This document shows, in pieces, positions 1 through 5,338 of a stretch of 7,814 nt of DNA. Source of the stretch: Pontiella desulfatans (GTDB lineage: Bacteria > Verrucomicrobiota > Kiritimatiellia > Kiritimatiellales > Pontiellaceae); NCBI GenBank assembly GCA_029287275.1, contig JARFRL010000105.1, forward strand, positions 1 to 7,814, read 5' to 3'. Every line of letters begins with the position of its first letter. Within the stretch, counting starts at the first letter, position 1. Position numbers and translations under genes: made by a program. Below the pieces are notes generated by a model that saw only the letters and a program-made list of their open reading frames with translations, had not been told where the DNA came from and ran no database searches.

Positions 1-1
1 C

Positions 2-748
2 CTGCAGCTCAATTGCGATCATCTCGCGACGGGGCACTACGCGCGGGTGGTGAAAGGCGCCGATGAACGCTATCACCTCATGGCCGCCGCCGATCCCAAC
101 AAGGATCAATCCTACTTCCTGCATCGTCTCAGCCAGAAGCAGCTCGCGTTTCTGCTGTTCCCGTTGGCCGACATGGAAAAGCCCGCGGTGAAAGCCTATT
201 CGAAGGAACGCGGGCTTCCCGTCGTCTCCCGCGGCGATAGTCAGGATCTTTGTTTCATCGAGGAAGGCAAGCTGCCCGACTTCGTCGAGCAACGCGATCC
301 CTCCGTCATCCAAAAGGGCGAGATCCGCGATCACCACGGCAACGTGGTTGGAACGCACGAGGGGCTGCACCGCTTCACGGTGGGGCAGCGCGGCAAGCTG
401 GGCATCGCGCTCGGGGAGCGCATGTACGTCAAACGGCTCGACACCGAAAACAACGTGGTCGAGGTCGCGCCGCGGCCCGGCGTCATGAAAACCGAATGCG
501 CGCTCTCCGACATCCACTGGATCTCGGGCTCCGCGCCGGAAGGCGATCTGGAGTGCGAGGTGCGACCGCGCTACCGCAGCAACGGCGCCTTGGCGAAGGT
601 TTTGGTTTCCGGCGATCAGCCCGCCCGCGTGGTCTTCTCGGAGCCGCAGTTCGCGCTCACCCCCGGCCAGGCCGCCGTCTTCTATAAAGACGGCGAAGTC
701 CTCGGCGGCGGCTGGATCGAGGAAGCGCCCGCGGCCGAGCTCGACTAA
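2..748 (+). CDS. mnmA: tRNA-specific 2-thiouridylase MnmA, 5'-truncated by window edge
   Basis: This cytoplasmic enzyme activates U34 of the Lys, Glu and Gln tRNAs with ATP and inserts sulfur to give 2-thiouridine. The visible 248 residues are the C-terminal two thirds; the family is usually about 360 residues, so the PP-loop and first catalytic cysteine lie upstream of the window. The reading frame is open from base 2 and begins with the family motif ATGHYAR (near fragment residues 9-15). It continues with NKDQSYFL, then DSQDLCF, whose cysteine codon (251-253) matches the second catalytic cysteine (Cys199 in E. coli). The C-terminal beta-barrel carries VGQR and LTPGQAAVFY and ends with LGGGWIEE. 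The GTG at 47 is only an internal codon, because homology continues upstream of it. The gene ends 20 bp before a hairpin terminator and faces a convergent transporter gene. Identity is firm; the promoter and N-terminus cannot be seen. Confidence 0.96.
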   Translation: MQLNCDHLATGHYARVVKGADERYHLMAAADPNKDQSYFLHRLSQKQLAFLLFPLADMEKPAVKAYSKERGLPVVSRGDSQDLCFIEEGKLPDFVEQRDPSVIQKGEIRDHHGNVVGTHEGLHRFTVGQRGKLGIALGERMYVKRLDTENNVVEVAPRPGVMKTECALSDIHWISGSAPEGDLECEVRPRYRSNGALAKVLVSGDQPARVVFSEPQFALTPGQAAVFYKDGEVLGGGWIEEAPAAELD

Positions 749-768
749 CGCGCCGAGCGTTTCCCAGC

Positions 769-802
769 AAAAAAAGCCGACCTTCGCGGGTCGGCTTTTT
801 TT
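769..802. terminator. Symmetric bidirectional intrinsic terminator
   Basis: The stem core AGCCGACC (775-782) pairs perfectly with GGTCGGCT (789-796) around a 6-nt loop, TTCGCG. An A-tract (769-775) precedes it and a T-tract (796-802) follows, so each strand reads as a GC-rich hairpin followed by seven U. It lies 20 bp after the mnmA stop and 18 bp after the end of the convergent transporter gene, and can terminate both. Confidence 0.93.
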
Positions 803-820
803 CATGGGAGACGGGAGGTG

Positions 821-2245
821 TTACTCCGCGGCTTCCTGGCTCGTCATGATCTTGATTTTGTCGATCACGCCGCTTTTGATTTTGATGGCGCCGCCAATGG
901 TGGCCATCGCGATGGCGATCATGAGGATGAGGTTCACCAGCACGTGCTTCCAGCCGGTGCCCACCGCGTCGCCGATGTAGCTGCGCTTGTTGTTCATGAT
1001 GAAGAAGATGACGTAGGCGATCGGCAACATGGTCAAGCACACCGCCGAGGCCGCGACCGGCATCCACATGGGGGTGTTGGTGATGACGCCCAGAATGCCG
1101 ATGGCCGGAACCAACGCGAACATGCGGAAGCGTTTGGTGGTGTATTCAAGGCCGAACATTTCGCAGATGGTGAAGCCGCACACCACCATGTGCGTGCTGA
1201 TGGCGCCGCAGGTCATGGCGATGAAGCCGAGGTCGAAAATAATCCGGCCAATCGGGCCCATGGTTTGCACCAGCGCCTGCGCCGCGTCGAGCGGCTTGAG
1301 CGGGGTGGAGGGGTCGAGCGGATAAACGGTGTTCGCCATCGCGATGATGATCAGCGAGGTCACCAGAATGAACGGCAGGAACATGGAAAGGGCCAGGTCC
1401 CAGCGCATCAGCTTGCGGTGCGATTTACCCCAGCCTTTCGCCAGCAGCGTGTAGGGATAAAGAAAGGTCATGTTGATTCCGACGGCCGCGCCGATGGCGC
1501 CGAGCACGGTCGTGACGCCTTTCGTGGTGGTGGGCATGCCGAAGCCCCAGTCGCACTCCTTGAGCACATCCACCTTGATGCCGGTTTTAAGCACGACGGC
1601 GCCGAACATCAGCACCACGATCGCGATCGTGCCGCGCAGGAACCATTCATAAATTTTGATGCCTTTGGCGTCTTTGCCGTAGTTCCAGGTGGTCGCGACG
1701 TTGATGCCGAGGATAAGCAGGCCAACGCCCCAGCTCACGGCCAGACCGGTGCCGGAAAAACCGCCGCCCGCGTTTTCGGTCACGCCGCCCATCTGAATGG
1801 CCAGATCGCGCGCCGCGCCGGCCGCCAATCCATATTGCGGGAAGTGCCAGATCACGGAGGCCATCACGGTGCCCAGCGCCCACAGGAAAACGAGCGGCTT
1901 GTTGATTTCGCGGCCAAACGCTTTATAGGGGCGTTCCCCGGAGGTCAGCACGACCTTGCCCAGCGCGCCGAGCATCATGATGCCCAGGAACATCGCGAGC
2001 GGTTGAACCCATAGCAGGGAATAGCCGTAATACGCGCCCGCCACGATCGAGGCCGCGGCGCTGCCGGCGCCGAGCGTCATCGCGCTTTGGAGCAAACCGG
2101 GGCCGGTCCGTTTCAAATAGCCCTTGATTTTAGTGCCCATGGGCGCCGTTTCCAGCGCGTCCAGTTCGGCGACCTCTTTGGCTAGAATTTCAGGATCCCA
2201 CTTGCTGGTCATCGGGAGCCCTTTTTGCTCGGTCTCTTCGCTCAT
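821..2245 (-). CDS. Divergent NRAMP-family transporter with altered metal-site motifs
   Basis: This is a 474-residue polytopic inner-membrane protein of the NRAMP (SLC11) fold, whose canonical members import Mn2+ or Fe2+ with protons. About 11 hydrophobic segments can be seen after a soluble N-terminus of roughly 45 residues. Helix 1 (about 50-80) starts GPGLLQ and ends GYSLLWV, aligning without gaps to the canonical GPG...GYTLLWV. The canonical DPGN metal motif is replaced by GAGS (59-62). In helix 6 (about 247-268) the canonical MPHN aligns with GINM (256-259), so the ligand methionine is also missing. The helix 2 region (QPLAMFLGIMMLGAL, then SGERPY) resembles uncharacterised NRAMP-like proteins I recall from Planctomycetes-type bacteria. 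ATG at 2245 is chosen because AAGGGGA lies about 6 nt upstream; an internal ATG at 2212 with AAGGG upstream is a possible alternative. The fold family is fairly sure; substrate is unknown, so no mntH symbol is given. Confidence 0.82.
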   Translation of the reverse strand: MSEETEQKGLPMTSKWDPEILAKEVAELDALETAPMGTKIKGYLKRTGPGLLQSAMTLGAGSAAASIVAGAYYGYSLLWVQPLAMFLGIMMLGALGKVVLTSGERPYKAFGREINKPLVFLWALGTVMASVIWHFPQYGLAAGAARDLAIQMGGVTENAGGGFSGTGLAVSWGVGLLILGINVATTWNYGKDAKGIKIYEWFLRGTIAIVVLMFGAVVLKTGIKVDVLKECDWGFGMPTTTKGVTTVLGAIGAAVGINMTFLYPYTLLAKGWGKSHRKLMRWDLALSMFLPFILVTSLIIIAMANTVYPLDPSTPLKPLDAAQALVQTMGPIGRIIFDLGFIAMTCGAISTHMVVCGFTICEMFGLEYTTKRFRMFALVPAIGILGVITNTPMWMPVAASAVCLTMLPIAYVIFFIMNNKRSYIGDAVGTGWKHVLVNLILMIAIAMATIGGAIKIKSGVIDKIKIMTSQEAAE

Positions 2246-2277
2246 CGCATATCCCCTTCACACAATTTGTTAACTAA

Positions 2278-2295
2278 AATGACATATATGCCATT
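2278..2295. promoter_or_regulatory. 18-bp near-perfect palindrome, candidate operator for transporter gene
   Basis: AATGACATATATGCCATT pairs with its own reverse complement at 8 of 9 positions; only the 2282/2291 pair fails. It lies 33-50 bp upstream of the transporter ATG and overlaps the putative -10 region on the minus strand. That placement suits a dimeric repressor or metalloregulator site, but the sequence is not a textbook Fur, MntR or DtxR box that I recognise. Confidence 0.45.
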
Positions 2296-2313
2296 CCATC
2301 GCGCCGCCGTCAA
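2283..2313 (-). promoter_or_regulatory. Candidate sigma70-type promoter of the NRAMP-like gene
   Basis: On the minus strand TTGACG (2313-2308) matches 5 of 6 -35 bases. It is followed either by CATATA at a 17-bp spacing (2290-2285, 3 of 6) or by TATATG at 19 bp (2288-2283, 4 of 6). The -35 overlaps the TGA stop of the upstream membrane-protein gene. It would give the transporter its own transcription start besides any read-through from dgt, since no terminator is seen between them. Confidence 0.45.
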
Positions 2314-2720
2314 GCGATGAAATCGAGCAGCGCGACGAACGACCACGCGATCGTCCGCGGCCAGTTCGTGCGAATCAGCCGCGTGATGACGGCGTCGTCT
2401 TTTCCGCGCGCCCGCAGTTTACCGTGGCAGGGCACCGACAGGGCGAAGGTCGAGAGCCACGCCGCGAAAACCAGAACGAGCTGGACGATGCCGGGCGCGG
2501 CGGGATCGAGTACAATCCCGGCGAGCACGCTGATCGCCTGCGCGAACATCAGCGGAATGACGAGGATGGCGATGGCGCGCGCGTACGCCGCGTGCCACTG
2601 GACGAAGCGGTCTTTCTCGATGAAATGAAACGCGGGATAGATGATCAGCTGCACCATCCAGATCAAAACGACCAAGCCGACATCGGCGACGAGTTGAACA
2701 AGCGGGATGACGTCGCTCAT
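2310..2720 (-). CDS. Conserved small four-helix membrane protein, function unknown
   Basis: The product is 136 residues with four predicted transmembrane segments at about 8-30, 48-71, 77-97 and 119-135, joined by short loops. Polar residues concentrate at conserved-looking spots: WMVQ (21-24) then YP (28-29), WH (42-43) in the first loop, VPCH (96-99) after helix 3, and TNWPRT (118-123) before helix 4. I recall hypothetical membrane proteins from other phyla with similar YP, VPxH and TNWxRT motifs, but I cannot assign a family name or function. The start at 2720 is supported by AGGGAGA 4 nt upstream. It begins 18 bp after the dgt stop with no terminator or obvious promoter between, so it is probably co-transcribed with dgt. 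No signal peptide cleavage site is evident. Confidence 0.8.
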   Translation of the reverse strand: MSDVIPLVQLVADVGLVVLIWMVQLIIYPAFHFIEKDRFVQWHAAYARAIAILVIPLMFAQAISVLAGIVLDPAAPGIVQLVLVFAAWLSTFALSVPCHGKLRARGKDDAVITRLIRTNWPRTIAWSFVALLDFIA

Positions 2721-2738
2721 GGTTCTCCCTAACTTCGT

Positions 2739-3887
2739 TTAGTTTTCGCCCAGACCATGCCGTTGATACTCCTCGATCGCGTAGCGATCGGTGCAGCCCG
2801 CGACGTAATCGCACACCGTGCGCCACAGCCCTTCCGCCTCAATCCGCTCGCGGGCCTTCTGGCCCATGGTGTCGGGGTGCTCGATATAATGGAGAAACAG
2901 GCGGCGCATCATCGACACGGAGTGCCGCGTCGCGTTCGCGACGCCATGGTGGAAATAGAGGTTCTTGAACATGAAGGCCGAAAACTCGTCGAGCATCGCG
3001 CGGGTTTCCGGGCTGAAGTCCACGATCCGTTCGGACGCGGTCATCACGTCGCGGACCGACGCGGGCCGATGCTTCTCCAGCGCCGCGAGCGCGTGGTTGG
3101 TCACGTCGACCACCTGCAACTCGACCATGGTGCGGATCGTGGCGCGCAGGAACTGGTATTCGGAAAGGTTGGCGTAGCGCCGCTTCGTAGTCGCCGCGGC
3201 CAGCCGCCAAAACTCGGTGGTCTCCAATTGCGCGAGCGTGACGATGCCCGCCTCGAGCCCGTCGTCCACGTCGTGCGCGTGGTAGGTCATGTCGTCGGCG
3301 ATGTCCGCGATCTGCGCCTCGATCGACTGGAACGGGCCGATGGGATGGCCGTCCAGCGCCGCGCCTTCGATGTGGGCCTCGTGCTTGAGCAGCCCGGCGC
3401 GGACCTCCCACGTCAAATTGAGCCCCTTGAAGTCCGGATAGGGCGATTCCACCACCTCGATGTTGCGGAGGCTTTGCAGGTTGTGGTCGAACCCGCCGTG
3501 ATCCACCATCAAATCGTCGAGCACCTTCTCGCCCTCGTGTCCGAACGGGCTATGACCCAGGTCGTGCGCGAGACAAACGCTTTCGGTGAGATCCTCGTTG
3601 GCCCGTAGAATCCGCGCCAGCGTGCGGCCGACCGCGGACATTTCCATCGTGTGGGTCAGGCGCGTGCGGTAGTGGTCCGCCGTGCCGTTCACGAACACCT
3701 GCGTCTTATACTCCAACCGCCGGAAACAGCGGCTGTGGAACACGCGGTCGCGGTCGCGCGCGAAACACGAGCGCAACGGGTGCGGCGCCTCCGGATGCTT
3801 CCGTCCCAGACTCTCCGCGCTCTTGCTCGCGTGCGGCCCAAGGTGCGCGTCCTCCGTCGACTCCCAATCTTTTCTCGCTTGATTCAT
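2739..3887 (-). CDS. dgt: Deoxyguanosinetriphosphate triphosphohydrolase-like protein (HD domain)
   Basis: This HD-superfamily enzyme hydrolyses dNTPs, classically dGTP, to the deoxynucleoside and tripolyphosphate, trimming dNTP pools in the cytoplasm. From the chosen start it has 382 residues, normal for the dGTPase-like subfamily. Family motifs appear in order: HPLRSCFARDRDR (36-48) and RRLEYKTQVF (56-65); the first metal ligand His79 in RTRLTHT; His108-Asp109 in AHDLGHSPFGHEGE; DHNLQSLR (134-141); and the last HD aspartate near 198 in ADDMTYHAHDVDDG. The longest frame reaches 3941, but those 18 extra residues lack a ribosome-binding site, would overlap the divergent Nudix start by 2 nt and contain a good promoter (-35 TTGAAC, 17 bp, -10 TATAGT). 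I therefore choose ATG at 3887. The GTP/dNTP preference of this subfamily cannot be read from sequence. Confidence 0.92.
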   Translation of the reverse strand: MNQARKDWESTEDAHLGPHASKSAESLGRKHPEAPHPLRSCFARDRDRVFHSRCFRRLEYKTQVFVNGTADHYRTRLTHTMEMSAVGRTLARILRANEDLTESVCLAHDLGHSPFGHEGEKVLDDLMVDHGGFDHNLQSLRNIEVVESPYPDFKGLNLTWEVRAGLLKHEAHIEGAALDGHPIGPFQSIEAQIADIADDMTYHAHDVDDGLEAGIVTLAQLETTEFWRLAAATTKRRYANLSEYQFLRATIRTMVELQVVDVTNHALAALEKHRPASVRDVMTASERIVDFSPETRAMLDEFSAFMFKNLYFHHGVANATRHSVSMMRRLFLHYIEHPDTMGQKARERIEAEGLWRTVCDYVAGCTDRYAIEEYQRHGLGEN

Positions 3888-3896
3888 ATTCGGTGG

Positions 3897-3925
3897 ACTA
3901 TAAAGCCGATCCATCAGGAGTTCAA
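3897..3925 (-). promoter_or_regulatory. dgt promoter, nearly leaderless transcript predicted
   Basis: On the minus strand TTGAAC (3925-3920) is followed after exactly 17 bp by TATAGT (3902-3897, 5 of 6 consensus). The expected start of transcription is near 3890, only about 3 nt before the ATG at 3887. The absence of a Shine-Dalgarno sequence before that ATG fits a leaderless or near-leaderless mRNA. This supports the short dgt start. Confidence 0.6.
3899..3904 (+). promoter_or_regulatory. Candidate -10 element for the Nudix gene, overlapping the dgt -10
   Basis: TATAAA (5 of 6 consensus) on the plus strand shares its TATA with the divergent dgt -10 box. It would place the transcript start near 3911, giving a leader of about 29 nt that contains the GGAG site at 3928-3931. 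No good -35 sits at 16-18 bp; TTGATT (3879-3884) is only 14 bp away. The element may be weak or activator-dependent. Confidence 0.4.
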
Positions 3926-3939
3926 ACCGGAGATGTTCC

Positions 3940-4479
3940 ATGCATGAAAAAACTTTGTCGCGAAAGACCGTTTACGAAGGGCTTATTCTGAGCGTCGACG
4001 TGCTCGACGTGGAGTTGGAAAACGGCAAACGCTCCAAACGCGAGATCGTCCAGCACGGCGTCGCGGTGGCGCTGATTCCGCGCTTGCCCGACGGCCGCTT
4101 CGTTTTCATTCATCAGTTCCGCAAGCCGATGGAGCGGATCTGCTTCGAGGTCGTCGCGGGCAATTGCGATCCCGGCGAGGCCGAGGCGGTTTCCGCCGGC
4201 CGCGAGCTGACGGAGGAAACCGGCTACGTGGCGGAGTCGCTCGAGCTGCTCGGGCCCGTATTCCCGAGCGTCGGCTATTGCACCGAACGCATCGACATCT
4301 TCTTCGCGGAAGTCGCCGCCGAACGCGGCGCGGTGTCGTTCGACGACGACGAGCGCATCGAAACCGTCCTGCTCACCGAACAGGAGATGGACGCGAAAAT
4401 CCGCGCCGGCGAAATCGCCGACGCCAAAACGCTCGCCGCGTGGATGCTCTACAAAGCCAAAAAAACCGCGGGCCGATAA
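3940..4479 (+). CDS. Nudix hydrolase, ADP-ribose pyrophosphatase type
   Basis: The product is a 179-residue cytosolic Nudix enzyme. The complete box GX5EX7REUXEEXGU is present at 74-96, with Gly74, Glu80 and RELTEETGY at 88-96; the REXXEE glutamates bind the catalytic Mg2+. PSVGYCTE (109-116), about 15 residues after the box, matches the YPSPG-like signature typical of ADP-ribose pyrophosphatases (NudF/YqkG group). The N-terminal part (VYEGLILSVDVLDVELENG) also fits that group. The likely reaction is ADP-ribose to AMP plus ribose 5-phosphate, but related Nudix substrates cannot be excluded. The usual PAG just before the box reads VAG here. ATG at 3940 is preceded by CCGGAG about 8 nt upstream. 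The gene diverges from dgt and converges on sodA. Its TAA sits at the edge of the sodA terminator. Confidence 0.9.
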   Translation: MHEKTLSRKTVYEGLILSVDVLDVELENGKRSKREIVQHGVAVALIPRLPDGRFVFIHQFRKPMERICFEVVAGNCDPGEAEAVSAGRELTEETGYVAESLELLGPVFPSVGYCTERIDIFFAEVAAERGAVSFDDDERIETVLLTEQEMDAKIRAGEIADAKTLAAWMLYKAKKTAGR

Positions 4480-4513
4480 AAAAGCGGCGGACCGATAAAT
4501 CGATCCGCCGCTT
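4478..4513 (-). terminator. Intrinsic terminator of the superoxide dismutase gene
   Basis: A 10-bp stem pairs AAGCGGCGGA (4482-4491) with TCCGCCGCTT (4504-4513), with a short inner CGA/TCG extension in the loop. On the minus strand the hairpin is followed by six U (complement of 4478-4483), 24 bp after the sodA stop. On the plus strand only TT follows, so termination of the Nudix transcript would be weaker. Confidence 0.85.
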
Positions 4514-4537
4514 CAACCAAGGAAAAACGAATTTGCT

Positions 4538-5152
4538 TTACGCGCCGACGTAGAGCTCGCCGACTTTTTCCCAATTAATCACGCTGAAGAACGCCGAAAT
4601 GTAATCCGGACGGCGATTCTGGTAGTTGAGATAATACGCGTGCTCCCAGACGTCCAGGCCGAGAACCGGCGATCCGCCGCAACCAATCCCCTTCATCAGC
4701 GGATTGTCCTGATTCGCCGAGGAACACACCTCGAGGGTTCCGCCCTCGTGTTTGCACAGCCAGGCCCAGCCGGAGCCGAAGCGCGTCATCGCGGCCTTGG
4801 TGAACGCGTCTTTGAACGCGTCCACGCTTCCGAACGAATCATTCAGCGCCGCGAGCAGCTCGCCGCTGGGGGCGCCGCCGTTCGGACTCATGATTTCCCA
4901 GAAGAAGGTGTGGTTCGCGTGCCCGCCGCCGTTGTTGCGGACCGCGGTTCGCTTGTCCTCGGGAACTTCGTCGAGGCGCGTGCACAATTCGCAAGGCGAA
5001 ACGCCCGCCAGCGCCGTGCCTTCGAGCGCGGCGTTCACGTTGTTCACGTAGGCTTGGTGATGTTTGGTGTGGTGGATCTCCATCGTTTTCGCGTCGATGT
5101 AGGGCGCCAACGCGTCGTACGCGTAAGGTAGTGCTGGTAATTCGTATGCCAT
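4538..5152 (-). CDS. sodA: Superoxide dismutase, manganese-type (Mn/Fe family)
   Basis: This enzyme dismutates superoxide to hydrogen peroxide and oxygen. With the start chosen it has 204 residues, standard for the cytosolic Mn/Fe family. The four metal ligands are visible: His27 in MEIHHTKHH, His81 in GGHANHTFFW, and Asp167 and His171 in DVWEHAYY. Gly77 with HANH, and Gln148 in SANQDNPLM, are the markers that usually separate MnSOD from FeSOD, so Mn is preferred by inference; cambialistic use is possible. Start: ATG at 5152 has GGAGG 6 nt upstream, whereas the longer frame from 5179 would place this ribosome-binding site inside the gene, and its extra residues do not belong to the family. 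There is no signal peptide. The protein contains five cysteines, including C54-x-x-C57, whereas E. coli MnSOD, as I recall, has none. The gene appears monocistronic, with its own promoter and terminator. Confidence 0.96.
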   Translation of the reverse strand: MAYELPALPYAYDALAPYIDAKTMEIHHTKHHQAYVNNVNAALEGTALAGVSPCELCTRLDEVPEDKRTAVRNNGGGHANHTFFWEIMSPNGGAPSGELLAALNDSFGSVDAFKDAFTKAAMTRFGSGWAWLCKHEGGTLEVCSSANQDNPLMKGIGCGGSPVLGLDVWEHAYYLNYQNRRPDYISAFFSVINWEKVGELYVGA

Positions 5153-5184
5153 GATAAACCTCCAATAATTCGCTATCAACTGGC

Positions 5185-5215
5185 GCTATAATGTCTCGGA
5201 TGGAGCGTGAGTCAA
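5185..5215 (-). promoter_or_regulatory. Candidate sodA promoter
   Basis: On the minus strand TTGACT (5215-5210, 5 of 6) is followed by an AT-rich -10 region. CATTAT lies at 16 bp (5193-5188) and TATAGC at 19 bp (5190-5185), each 4 of 6. Depending on which is used, the 5' leader would be about 25-30 nt and carries GGAGG before the ATG at 5152. An 8-bp palindrome ATTTAAAT (5215-5222) touches the -35, but I cannot tie it to a regulator. Confidence 0.5.
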
Positions 5216-5280
5216 TTTAAATAGAACAAAAAAGGTACGGTATGAAATCCCTCCGCCCGCGTCGGCGCGCGGCTTTAAGG

Positions 5281-5308
5281 TTGAATAAATTCTCAATCCT
5301 TGGAGAAT
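5281..5308 (+). promoter_or_regulatory. Candidate tyrA-aroA-cmk promoter with inverted repeat
   Basis: TTGAAT (5281-5286) is followed after 16 bp by GAGAAT (5303-5308, 4 of 6). The -10 candidate is one arm of an inverted repeat, ATTCTC (5289-5294) with GAGAAT (5303-5308) across an 8-bp gap, which could be an operator. It would give a leader of about 25 nt to the ATG at 5339. No peptide-leader attenuator or T-box is visible. The match is modest, so confidence is low. Confidence 0.3.
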
Positions 5309-5338
5309 AGCCGCTCTTTTTCATCACCTGGAACCAAC

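Noticed and set aside
818..2014. A 398-residue plus-strand reading frame, very rich in His, Asp and Ala, antisense to the transporter gene
   Set aside because: The His/Asp richness is what the complement of membrane-protein codons gives (Met ATG read backwards is His CAT). It has no family motif, and the minus-strand protein has clear NRAMP signatures.
2757..3608. A 283-residue plus-strand frame antisense to dgt
   Set aside because: It is a shadow of the dgt codon structure, with no recognisable domain; all HD motifs are on the minus strand.
3940..5152. Possible Mn/oxidative-stress island joining the NRAMP-like gene, Nudix and MnSOD
   Set aside because: Each gene has a separate promoter or terminator and opposite orientations, and the transporter lacks Mn ligands, so proximity alone does not support a system.
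5153..5179. Upstream start for sodA adding MIANYWRFI
   Set aside because: The sodA ribosome-binding site GGAGG lies inside this extension, and the Mn/Fe SOD family begins at MAYELPALPYAYDAL or its equivalents.
5215..5222. ATTTAAAT palindrome next to the sodA -35
   Set aside because: At 8 bp of A/T sequence it is expected by chance in a promoter region; no regulator match is recognised.
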